The translations under genes were made by a program, and so were the position numbers. From the NCBI GenBank assembly GCA_022925895.1, contig JAKSYS010000367.1, forward strand, positions 1 to 60,634: DNA of 60,634 nucleotides, written 5' to 3'. This DNA is from Fragilaria crotonensis (lineage: Eukaryota > Bacillariophyta > Fragilariophyceae > Fragilariales > Fragilariaceae). How positions within the stretch are numbered: position 1 is the stretch's first letter; every line of letters starts with the position of its first letter. A model generated the notes under the pieces. The model searched no databases. It had not been told where the DNA came from and saw only the letters and a program-made list of their open reading frames with translations. This document shows positions 51,862-60,634 of this stretch, piece by piece.

Positions 51862-52656
51862 AAGCAGAGCTGGAACCCATGAACATCTTAAATGCCCGAC
51901 GCTCATACCGTCTTCTAGAGTTGCAAGAACTTGCAAGGACACATGGTATTGACGTCAAAATCATAAAGACACGAGAGAAAAAGGGCTGGCAAGGGCAAGC
52001 AAAGGGTTTATTGCAGGTTTTGTGGGAGAGGGGATGGATTGACGTTGGGAATCTTGACCGGTACACTTTGGAACCAGCAACCAATGCAAATGGTGAAGTT
52101 CTTGATGGCGCAGAAGAATGGAGTCTAAGGGTCTTGATGGCAAGCTGTCTTGATTTCGCGCAGGAATTGACAGCACTCCAACATGTTGGGAAGGAGCTGG
52201 GCGTTTCGGTCATCATTTCACCCAAATTTCATGCCGAGATGGCTGGGGAAGGGATAGAATACAGTTGGGGCATCACAAACGGGCTTTACCAACGCAAACC
52301 TTTGAAGTCTAAAAAAAGGCAGGGAAAAAAGATTCAAAGCATTAGTTCATGAGTGCACCAGCAGAGACTATCTTCGGACCGAGACGGTTCGGAAACTTTC
52401 ACGACGAGCAAGGGCTTACATTTGTGCTTATTATACTCTTTACCAACAGGGTGCCAACGGAGATGCAGCTGACGGCAATACCTTGACAGCGCTTTCGCTT
52501 TCATTGATTGAGCGTCTTGTGAAAGAATTCAAGACCCACAGGGCTGCAATCGACTTTGACTCCGGTTTCGTGAATGCTTTTGTTCCGAAGCTTGAGCATG
52601 GTACCTTCGTAATGAACAGGAATGAAGCGGCAACAACAAGAACAGGAGTGGAATGA
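51852..52656 (+). pseudogene. DDE/E transposase-like gene, catalytic domain last part
   Basis: Two frames (51852-52330 and about 52331-52656). The first carries Ser-Pro-Lys-Phe-His-Ala-Glu-Met and Gly-Ile-Glu-Tyr-Ser-Trp-Gly, where the Glu (52257-52259) stands where the third catalytic acid of this superfamily is expected. The second frame gives a helical, Arg-rich C-terminus and ends in TGA at 52654-52656. The Asp-to-Glu spacing (about 230 residues) is far longer than in Tc1/mariner. Confidence 0.68.
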
Positions 52657-53719
52657 GTTTATGAATCGATGAAATAGGTAATCGTGGAGTAGGTGATCGT
52701 AAAAAATTGAGTTCAACTAAATTTTTAGATATCGACTCTACGTGGCCCTACGATTTTCACATGCAGGAAGAAACCAGCCATACCAACCTGTAACCAGGCC
52801 CCATGTATTTTGAATTCCGGTGTTCGGGAATACCAGTCTGAATTTCTATACATGTTCTGTCCTGCATCAGTGTGAATAAGGTTCATTTATGTACTGTAGT
52901 ACTGCAGTTTACTGTTACTGTAGAAACCAATGGACCCGAGTAAGCATACTGCGCTTCGAAAAATGAAAAGTTGGGAAAAATGAAAAATTTGACGTGTTGA
53001 CATGACCCGCACATGTAGTCACCGTACGTCGCAGTTCTTGTACCGTGCCAAAAACACATAGTAGACAACCTCTACTACAGTACAGAATTATACAGTATTC
53101 CTGTACTTTGCTTCATTACAGTATTGCGAGCTTATTTGTTTGCTTACCAACAACAAACAAAAGCCATCAAACATATCAATCAATGATGAGTGCTCTCCCA
53201 GTTAGATATCAAAACAAATTTTTACTGCAAATTTCACAATCAAACTTCATCATGAAGACCTGACCCAAAATCAATTTTTCAGTATACTTTACTTCAATAG
53301 TATTAACTATGTCTCATAAAAGCATTCCTCCTGGCATCTATCAGTAGACCCCTGCTTTCCAGGGTGTTTTTCTTGCTTTCAGTCATGTCCTTGTTTGTGA
53401 TAGTTATCCAGCCATCAGCATTCAAAACATCAGCAGAACACAGACCACTGTTGTAGGTAGAGGAAGTGCAATGCATACTAGTTGGCAGCACAGTGGCATC
53501 AGCACCTCAGTAATCCTGATTCCAGAACATGGTACTACAGAAAATCTCAACAGCAGCACTGCAGCAGCTCTCAACATCCTTTACCAGATAAAAGAATTAT
53601 CATCTGCTGTCCATAACTCACCTTTTTCAATAAACTCAACATCAATAGATACAATTTTGTTAGCATCCTCAACAACTGAACTATGAGGCAGTGCAGATGA
53701 AGTAGATACTTGTCCTCAA
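52657..53719. other. non-coding stretch
   Basis: Several 60-70-codon frames occur on both strands but none is supported. A Cys/Ala/Gln-coded CAGCAG-rich patch lies at 53550-53575. Confidence 0.45.
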
Positions 53720-54896
53720 CAAGATGATGATAACAATGTCGGGCACGCCTATGTCATCAATCAACTCGGTCATGCTTTGGACTCCATTGGTAAATTCTTG
53801 TAAAGCTTCCATGCATTATCAATTGCACACATGTATACCCACCCAAGGGATTTCACTTAAGAAACAAGGTATCCATATAGAACGTGTCATTTAATCTTTT
53901 CCGATTAAGGTTCAGGTGATCCACCCGGTAGCAATGGTTGAGAGGATGTAGTGACTGTCGTACACCTCGTTGTGTCGTCGCTTTCAGCGTCTTCTGTGCG
54001 GTTTCAATGCCACAGCGGAAGCGTCTCGCGACGGTCTCAGCATTAATAGTCCGCTGACTCATGCCATCGTGCCATGTCAAGACGCATCGGTCACCGTCAG
54101 TGTGTTCGCTGCATCCACGCGATCGGACCTTGTTCCGGGTCGTCGTCTGTGTTTGTGCCCAATGTTGAGGGCTCAGCAGTCGGACCTTCCCTTCCGGCAC
54201 GTAGTACGAGTTGGGTATGCGAAACGTGGTTATGGCTCCTTGATCGTCTTCCCAACTCCACTTGAGAGTACCGACTTTTATGTTTGTCGTGCGCGATCCG
54301 CCGAATCCTTTTACGACCCTGTTGCTTTTCTCGAGTGGTCCGTCAAAGTCGCTCGGCTCGTGTGATATACATGCCGAGCAACGGTTGTCGATTCCCACGA
54401 GTCCGGAGTCGGTGTCGAAACGGCTTTCCCTCTCGGTCGATATGGTCGCGTTCGCTTGCATTGCGAGTACTGACATGGCCATGATTTTGGTCGTATATCG
54501 GTGTCGTGTTACCGTGCGAAGGATTCGTCGCCTTCTTGTTTGCAAAGGTGAGGCGACGACACGCTCGATCCAGTCGCCCACCCCATTCGCCACGCGCGTG
54601 AGTGCCTTTATGCCGTATCGCCACCATCTCGAGGACATCTGCTTTCTTGTCCAAGGTGGCTGCTTCCAGCGAAGGGCACTTGCGATCATGGTCCCGAACA
54701 CTTGTATCGTGAGTATTACGATGAGGAGCAATCGCAATTTCAAAGCCCGCAGCGATGTCCTCGCGCAGTGTTTGATTGCATCCTCAATTCGGTTGATGAC
54801 TTTTGCCTTGTCGTTGGCTTTTAATGTCGATGAGGTCAGAGAGATGGGTTGAGGCCATTGCATCATTAGAACTAGTACAGTTATCGCCAATAACAA
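53720..54896 (-). pseudogene. pol: Copia-4 Pol: membrane-like segment, protease, integrase start
   Basis: The frame 53853-54896 has two hydrophobic stretches near its N-terminus (about nt 54840-54896 and 54690-54780). Protease follows with Gly-Ile-Asp-Asn-Arg-Cys-Ser-Ala (about 54372-54396) in place of Asp-Ser/Thr-Gly. The integrase zinc-binding region is not obvious. Thr-Phe-Tyr-Met-Asp-Thr-Leu-Phe (about 53862) gives the first catalytic Asp. After the stop, homology continues in two other frames to about 53720. Confidence 0.78.
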
Positions 54897-54929
54897 CGTA
54901 GTAGTCGTGGTTGCGGCCCACCCTGCCCG

Positions 54930-55530
54930 TCAATTGCTGTTGTCGTCCGAAGAAGCCGCCTCTTGTTCGGCGACCTTCTGTTCCATCTTGGCGACATAAG
55001 CCTTTGCAATCTTCAGCTTCTTAGCGATTCCTTTTTTACCGTCCTTATTCTCGGAGCTTGCGGGCCTCTTCGCGCCTCCCTCTGACTTGTTGGGTGGTGG
55101 CGCTCCGCCTCGACAATCCTTGGGCTTGTGTGCCCTCCATTTCTCGCAGGTGCCGCCGGTGTCCTTGCCACACCAATACCAGGTGTAGTCCTTGAACTTG
55201 GCGACTTTCTTCTCTCCGGGCTTTGGTGGTGGCCAACTCTTCGGGTGGTCTCCCTTTCCTCCGTCCTTGCCTGCGTGTTTCGACTTGTCGCCGGTTTTCT
55301 TACCTGCGCTGCCGCCTTTCTTTCCCATCTCGAAGGACACCTTCTTGTTGAGGTTCTTCATGGTGGAGGTGAGTTTCGCCTCGAGTGCGACTATCTTCTC
55401 CTCCGCCGTGGGGGCATTCCAGGTACCCTTCTCCACCATGGCGTCGTACTTGTTCTTCGCCGAAATCATCAAGTCGTCCGGGGATATCTCGTTCCCCTCC
55501 TCGTGGTCGTCCTGTTTGCGGGTTAACCAA
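54930..55530 (-). pseudogene. gag: Copia-4 Gag C-terminal part with zinc knuckle
   Basis: The frame 54930-55472 contains a Lys/Gly-rich region and Trp-Cys-x7-Cys-x5-His-x4-Cys near 55120-55190, an extended CCHC knuckle typical of RNA-binding Gag. A Lys/Ala-rich helix closes the protein. The upstream 55 bases belong to the same product in another frame. Confidence 0.78.
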
Positions 55531-55559
55531 GCTCTGAACGTCTCGTCGCTGACCGCTCC

Positions 55560-56244
55560 ATATCCCTTAAAGAGGTTGATGAGCAGGTCCGAGGTAGTCT
55601 GGTTTCTCGCGGATAGGGACTGGATGAGGAGCTTTCCGTATTGGTTGAACTTTCCAATGTTGCTCGCTGTCGATGGTGATGATGTAGGTATCCAGGGTAG
55701 ACAGCTTGGTTCTGATTTGGTTCATCGTCGCGTTCGTGTCCAAGTGACTCTCGCGGATCACAATCTTCAACAAGGCCACCCCACTGTTGTACCTAGCGCC
55801 ATCGATCTCGACCTGGTACTGGTCCGCCCAGATCATGACCTTCTTCTTCGCCTCGCTTGTCAAGGAGGCCATGAGGCACTGGTATAACATGTAGGTGTCT
55901 TGAGCCTTGCGCTGTTGTTCCGCGATGTAAGTCCTTTCGGATGCGATGACTTGTTCCAAGGTGATGGTTCCGTAGTTCTCGAGCATGTTTTCCTCCTCAG
56001 GTTCGTCTTCTCCAGGATTCGTGGTGACATTCAGAATGCCGTCCATCCATCCCATTTCCATCGCACGGTCCTGCACTTCGCGAAGGAATTGCAAGAGCCT
56101 GTCGGCATCGCATGGGAATGGGTCGTCGGTGATCGAGCGAATTCCTGATCGGTAGATCTTGTGATGCTCTGCCCTGGAGTAGTCGAGAGGGCCATCAACC
56201 GCTTGCGCCGGAGCTAAAGCGAAGGCTATCGCAGCAGCCTCCAT
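55560..56244 (-). pseudogene. gag: Copia-4 Gag N-terminal part
   Basis: The Met at 56244 opens 225 codons with an Ala-rich start, an acidic helical capsid-like region and a Ser-His-Leu-Asp-Thr-Asn block near the end. It ends at 55567 and the next part of Gag lies in the other frames. No start signals upstream could be judged. Confidence 0.75.
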
Positions 56245-56544
56245 TTCTTCAATCTAGCTTGGCACAGAGGAAGCGTGAAATTAAAGTCAGTTCGCTCGCA
56301 GCAGAAAGTAAAATTATAAAGATATAACTAATTCGTCCATTCCCGAATCCAAGTGGTGGTCGCAGTCCTTTTCCTCCTATGACCATATGCGACCGGTATT
56401 GATTGCACACACTCTGCAGCATATGCGAATGCATCGGTGACCGATGACCCCTTAACTGAGGGTTAGCGCAATGACCAGCGTAGTCTTGTTTACGTCACAT
56501 CTGCCCTCATTCCAAACCTAAACATTCCATTGAACGATGGAACG

Positions 56545-57445
56545 CATAGGGTTACCTTTCGCATGAAAACAAAAATCGACGCGAATAATATGGAGAAGGA
56601 AACGTTAGAGGTCCACGATACTATTCAGGAACTGCTATCAGCTATTACGAATATATGAATCGCTGGACCAGAGGTGAACTCGCGGACCCAAAAGTGGTAT
56701 CAGATATGTCCAATGCGGAGAAAATCACGTACATCCACTTAGCAACGCGTTACTCAGGTCCTTGACATTTTCTCCACGCACGACAATAATGTCAAAACGC
56801 AGAAGATTATACCATTATTTCCTTTCATTACAAATCTGGATACTTTTTGACTTGAAAACAGTATCAACGCAATCGAGAGAACCACACGCCAATGGGCTTA
56901 TTCGTTAACGCTCGAAGACGGTAAAAAATGAAGTGCGATGTTGTCAACGGAGGTTATGATCAAAAAGCGTAGCAATATTCTGGTACCACCACAAAATGAA
57001 AAAATGCATTAAAAGCCCTGGAAGAATGAAAGAAAACATTCTTTCCAGTCTCTCAACGAGAATCCAGATTCAGGGAAAGCATCGGACCACCATCAGTCAT
57101 TCACATTTCCCCTAAGATCAAGGCAAGCCTAGAGGTATTTGATTCCTTGTTACCAGCAAAAATGTGACAAAATGCACCAAACTGCTCAGTAAGACAGGCA
57201 AGAGTGTAACGCATACATACGGAGAACAATTCAGTAAGGACCACAGTTCCGTTTCCTCAATTGAAACAAATCATAGGCCACAAGGACTGAATTCTACTAA
57301 CAACCGGGCTCAACAATCTAAAACAAAGAATGTACAATCATATCAAAAGCACGGTGGTACCAAAGAAACACAGACAGACAGTATGACAAACACAACCAAC
57401 TCCACAAAATCAGGAGTGACATCGGCAATGGAATCCAAATTTTAA
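56545..57445 (+). pseudogene. LINE-G ORF1 remnant
   Basis: His-Arg-Val-Thr-Phe and Ile-Gln-Glu-Leu-Leu (56545-56658) match LINE-A ORF1 near nt 885-985. Shorter pieces up to 57445 are Thr/Ser/Gln-rich, like the linker before the LINE-A coiled coil. Confidence 0.62.
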
Positions 57446-57469
57446 TTCAAGTTCCACGAACTAGAGAAG

Positions 57470-57895
57470 ATGGTAAAGATGCATCAGACAGAAATCGAAA
57501 AATCGTCGTTAATCACTTACAAAAACAATCGACAGCAATTGTACTCAGTTGACGACAGGTTATTAAAACAGGAGAAGCAATTTAAAGACCTCGAAGAAAA
57601 AATGGTTAGATCACTGGATAGCCAATTGGCTTTGGGAACAAATATGCTACAAATGAGGGAACAACTAGTACATCAACAATTGGATAAACTCATGAATGCT
57701 GTCACAAATATTGCAGTGCAAACCGCTGTTAACACGACCTTAAGACAACATCCAACATACGCAACCGAATTGGAGGCTATTGATCTTCAATCGAAACAGT
57801 TGACATCAACATCCTCACAAACAAGTAACAGAAGTCAGCAAGTCCCAAAACAACATTCATTCACAAAGAAAAAAGTTAAGATCAATCTCGGATGA
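57470..57895 (+). pseudogene. LINE-G ORF1 coiled coil
   Basis: The 141-codon frame contains Leu-Lys-Gln-Glu-Lys-Gln-Phe, then Met-Leu-Gln-Met-Arg-Glu-Gln-Leu in heptad spacing, then a Ser/Thr-rich tail with a Lys patch. It corresponds to LINE-A 2270-2830. Confidence 0.7.
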
Positions 57896-58285
57896 AGCGT
57901 TCTTCTCACCAAACTCCTCCGAAGTCTCCTTGATGCGATCAGACAACGGGTCAAAAGACGCTACTGGCTCACAGCCATCCTCTACCACAGAAGACTCATG
58001 TCTTTTGATTGAACATTTAGTAGAAGTAATACTCTGGAGTCGCGATACAAAGAAAAAGCTCCAGGTAGTGGGCCGGAGCCATGAGTGACGTAACGATAAA
58101 CAACGGTTGAACTTCAGCAGAAGCAACCCTCAAAAGAACTATACACGGTACTCAAAAGCATTCCCAGCAGGAGATAACGACTTGGACTACGAGACTGATA
58201 AGTCACAAAACAGCGCAAAAGATAAAACTGGAGCTAGATAGGAGGTCAAGGTCATAACTTTCAATGGGGAAACATCCGCCTCCCA

Positions 58286-59300
58286 ATGTCACATCTGCTG
58301 CTACGTCCTCAAAGGCGACCGGGACAAAAAGTCTGGGAGAAACTACTAGATCCAAATCCTACGAAGGGCTTTGGAGACAGCATTCAGGATAAACCTCCGG
58401 ACTCAATAAGGGTCTACTTTCAAAATGTAAAGGGATTGACGTATTCAACTGGTTTGGAGGATTATTATTATTATGTGCAGAGTTTGACATTGCTCCACAT
58501 TGATATTGCAGGTCTAATGGAAACCAACACAGTGTGGCAGCACACACACTTACAAGCAGACTATCGAAGACAGATTTGAAAGCGTTATCGCCAAAGCAGG
58601 GTAACATACGGCTTTCCTAAATTTGACGTTGACAAGTGCTTGGAAAATACCACTTATCAGGAAGGAGGAAATCTTACATCGAGCAGTTTGGAGGAGTGCA
58701 AGGATCCCACAGGGCTCGGCAGGTGGAGTGGTTTAATCTTCGGAGGGAAAGATGGTTTCCAAATGACAATTATTATGGCATACCAGACATGTTCCGGTAA
58801 CATTTGGACTTCTCAAATGGGCAGCACATACAGCAGAGAGTACATTTTCTTTCGGAACCAAGGCATGCAATCTCCAAACCCTCGTCGCCTACTTCTACAA
58901 CACATGGAGATACAAATCAGACAGATTCAGCAATTAGGAAGTACAATCCTTCTTATTCTTGACGCTAACGCAGATCTAAGCAACAAGCACATTGAGGACA
59001 TGATTTTTTCATGTGAATTAGATGATCTACACCAATTAATTCCACCTCAATCAACATACATTGGATCGGCAAATCAAAGAATCGATTACCTGCTGTTTGA
59101 TGCTGCAGAATCAAAGAAGCAGTTAAACAATCAGGAGCACTGGCATATTCAGACGGTCCGCAATCCGATCACCGCGGTCTTTTCGTTGATGTTAACATTC
59201 CAGAGCTTCAAAGCCTGCTTAAGGTCCCACCTCTAGCAAATACAGCCAATCGGTTCTTGTCCACTGGAAATCCAGAATTTGTTTATGCATATATCAAAAG
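58286..59300 (+). pseudogene. LINE-G ORF2: endonuclease
   Basis: Arg-Val-Tyr-Phe-Gln-Asn-Val-Lys-Gly-Leu (about 58410) and Gly-Leu-Met-Glu-Thr-Asn (about 58512; catalytic Glu) lie in frame 58286-58579. Ile-Leu-Asp-Ala-Asn-Ala-Asp (about 58958) and a Ser-Asp-His-Arg-Gly-Leu-Phe motif (about 59165, other frame) supply the later catalytic residues. A Tyr repeat (four TAT/TAC codons, 58465) is an oddity of this copy. Confidence 0.78.
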
Positions 59301-60176
59301 AATTAATCAATGTTATGCAGATCATCGGATGAAGGAAAGAATTGAGGGACCACTATACAAAAGAATCAAAATAAAATGACACATGAGCAGATTCTATCAA
59401 GTCGTCTGACAAGTTGAGACTCGGATCAAGGCCGAGCTATGGAGATGGCAGAGCACAAACAACGAGTACCACCAGCGAAAGAAATATGCATGGTCACCAG
59501 ACCTTCGAAACGCAGCGATTCTACGTCGGTATTGGAAATAACGCTTGCGCGAGGTAACAGAAAACCTTAGTTGTCAGACCACTTTCTACCGATGGCAACA
59601 GCAGATTCAAGAATGGGACCCAAACTTCATTCTACCATATCTATTGATACCTTTACACCAGGAAGAAATAAGGATACAACTTACAAAGCAGGCTTCAAAA
59701 AGCATTTTGAAAAGTTCAAACTCGAGCAACTGAAACTTGCCAACAATGATTCGAACAACTGATGACTGAATATTGTCTTAAGATGTTAATTCTCCAACAT
59801 CAAATGAGTCCCTTTGCAAGGTCAAGGTACTCCAGCGCACTACAGACAGTGAGATCAGCTAGGCTACCTTCGAACAGCTGAGAAATGAGGTGAAACCAAT
59901 GAAGCTATCAGCTCTATCTCAACAGGAAGTCCCACGTCGGCGGACAGATCCAACCAACACAGCCGGTGACAAGGTACAAGACATTCTACACAGCAATGAT
60001 CAGGAGGATCTACTTTGGGATACTGTCAAAGATCAAAACAACATTGAAAAACATCTGATAACATACAATCGAGAAGCCTTCAGAGCTGCAGCCAAATCCC
60101 CCTGCGGGCATGATGTAATCTACAACGCACTAGATAATGAAGATATCTAACTCGATGAGTTAGATTCGGAGCCTTG
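59301..60176 (+). pseudogene. LINE-G ORF2: linker and RT N-terminal remnant
   Basis: Short frames show an Arg-Arg-Tyr-Trp block (about 59525) and, at 59890-60150, Ser-Pro-Cys-Gly-His-Asp-Val-Ile, which resembles an early RT block of diatom LINEs. The RT catalytic core is absent. Confidence 0.6.
60162..60176. repeat. TSD of LINE-H, left copy
   Basis: AGATTCGGAGCCTTG is repeated with one mismatch at 60277-60291. Confidence 0.85.
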
Positions 60177-60276
60177 GACGCTGATTCAAATGCAAAGCGT
60201 CAGTATCTAGTCGTGCGAGTCGATCTCTTCGTAGTGGGAGACGCGGCAACACGTTAAATCGAATTTAGGTTTTTTT
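60177..60276 (+). mobile_element. LINE-H, 100-bp LINE 3'-end insertion
   Basis: The insertion holds only a 5' hairpin (GACGCT/AGCGTC, 60177-60201), the 3' module (60212-60253) and the T-run (60270-60276). A 15-bp TSD flanks it. It has no coding sequence, so it is either an extremely 5'-truncated LINE copy or a SINE using the LINE 3' end. Confidence 0.87.
60212..60253 (+). other. LINE-H 3' hairpin module
   Basis: Box 1 is CGTGCGAGTCGA. Box 2 is GCGGCAACACG, with A for G at one place. The stem is TCTC/GAGA, unlike the others, and it pairs. Confidence 0.8.
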
Positions 60277-60291
60277 AGATTTGGAGCCTTG
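60277..60291. repeat. TSD of LINE-H, right copy
   Basis: AGATTTGGAGCCTTG, one mismatch from 60162-60176, directly after the T-run. Confidence 0.85.
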
Positions 60292-60634
60292 AGAAGAATG
60301 TAACCAGCACCAACCACATTTTTTCCTGCAACACTTATGAGTTGGAAATCGCCACGGTAGCCTTGTGCAGATTTAGATTATTTTTTTTTGTAGTTGGATT
60401 GTTTCTCCCAAGGAGTTGGGTTCTTGGAGTTGAAACCAAATCGAGTTGAGATCTACAACGAGGACTGAGCTGGTGATACCATAACCGATGGGGGTATGTG
60501 CGGACTTCTGAAGGTGACATTTGGAGACTACTCTTGGTTTCTCTAAACCTTCGGAATGCCAGTTGTTTAGCATTCCATCGCTGTCAGTGAAGACTTGAAC
60601 GAGAAAATCGTCAATCGACTGGGTCAATGCATAG
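60292..60634 (-). other. unassigned end of window with an 84-codon minus-strand frame
   Basis: A frame at 60373-60627 starts with Met-Thr-Gln-Ser-Ile-Asp-Asp-Phe and has a mixed, protein-like composition. It may be the truncated start of a gene or element continuing past the window. I do not recognise it. The rest of the stretch shows nothing. Confidence 0.35.

Larger units (their letters stand above)
53720..56250 (-). mobile_element. Copia-4, truncated copia of a third lineage
   Basis: Gag, a long spacer ORF with the protease, and the first part of integrase are present on the minus strand. The element breaks off near 53720 within integrase, after an Ile-Gly-Val-Pro-Asp block. RT and RNase H are missing and I found no LTR. 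The protease and Gag sequences differ from Copia-1 to -3. Confidence 0.82.
56545..60176 (+). mobile_element. LINE-G, decayed LINE, ORF1 to RT start
   Basis: Remnants of ORF1, coiled coil, endonuclease and the RT N-terminal region follow each other in LINE-A order. Frames change constantly. The 5' limit is uncertain and the 3' part is not visible after the LINE-H insertion. It is the most decayed LINE of the window. Confidence 0.8.

Noticed and set aside
54262-54852. Plus-strand 196-codon ORF opposite Copia-4 Pol
   Set aside because: It is the antisense shadow of the protease-containing frame; the minus strand carries the recognisable motifs.
55128-55887. Long plus-strand ORFs opposite Copia-4 Gag
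   Set aside because: The minus strand has the CCHC knuckle and Lys-rich Gag; the plus frames are shadows.

Overview
This window reads as eukaryotic nuclear DNA from a diatom, most likely a raphid pennate. The grounds are Ty1/copia elements of the type described from diatom genomes, LINEs whose one polyprotein carries an APE-type endonuclease, a reverse transcriptase (RT), an RNase H and a zinc finger, and a broken leucine-rich-repeat gene ending in a Cys-rich tail that I recall from pennate diatom LRR families. The taxonomic call is inference. I see no bacterial-style operon and no convincing intact host gene. Most of the 60.6 kb is transposable elements, many inserted into one another. Names A-H (LINEs) and 1-4 (copia) are local labels.

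Layout. 1-9182: LINE-A (+), the longest LINE, with ORF1, endonuclease, RT, RNase H, zinc finger and 3' UTR, broken by many frameshifts. 9183-10856: non-coding, with a 44-bp perfect palindrome and a 109-bp tandem repeat. 10857-about 28326: a nest. LINE-C (-) was hit in its 3' tail by LINE-B (+; 17-bp target-site duplication, TSD, at 10868-10884 and 27349-27365). LINE-B was then hit by Copia-1 (10955-18390) and Copia-2 (21251-27289). 28327-32465: tandem repeats, a tRNA-like Pol III box pair, and two members of a small zinc-finger-like family. 32466-34423: LINE-D (-) with its TSD. 34424-35934: a third zinc-finger-like copy and non-coding DNA. 35935-37357: LRR receptor-like pseudogene (-). 37617-49010: LINE-E (-) with a 19-bp TSD, interrupted by Copia-3 (37727-44105) and by LINE-F (46287-48102, +; 15-bp TSD). 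49533-52656: a DDE/E transposase-like gene in several frames. About 53720-56250: truncated Copia-4 (-). About 56545-60176: decayed LINE-G (+). 60177-60276: a 100-bp insertion (LINE-H) that is only a LINE 3' end. 60292-60634: unassigned.

How it fits together. LINEs A, B, C, D, E and H share a 3' module: two invariant boxes flank a hairpin whose stem differs in every copy but always pairs, and the element then ends in a short T-run. This is the pattern expected of a 3' RNA structure read by the element's own RT. LINE polyproteins A-F all end in an I-x-x-[YF]-F motif resembling a PCNA-interacting peptide. Copia-1, -2 and -3 have identical or nearly identical LTR pairs, 4-bp TSDs, a common primer-binding-site-like sequence and a common polypurine tract. 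Copia-2 combines identical LTRs with a wrecked coding region, so it was probably mobilised in trans. Many frameshifts in the younger elements fall in homopolymers and may be assembly errors.
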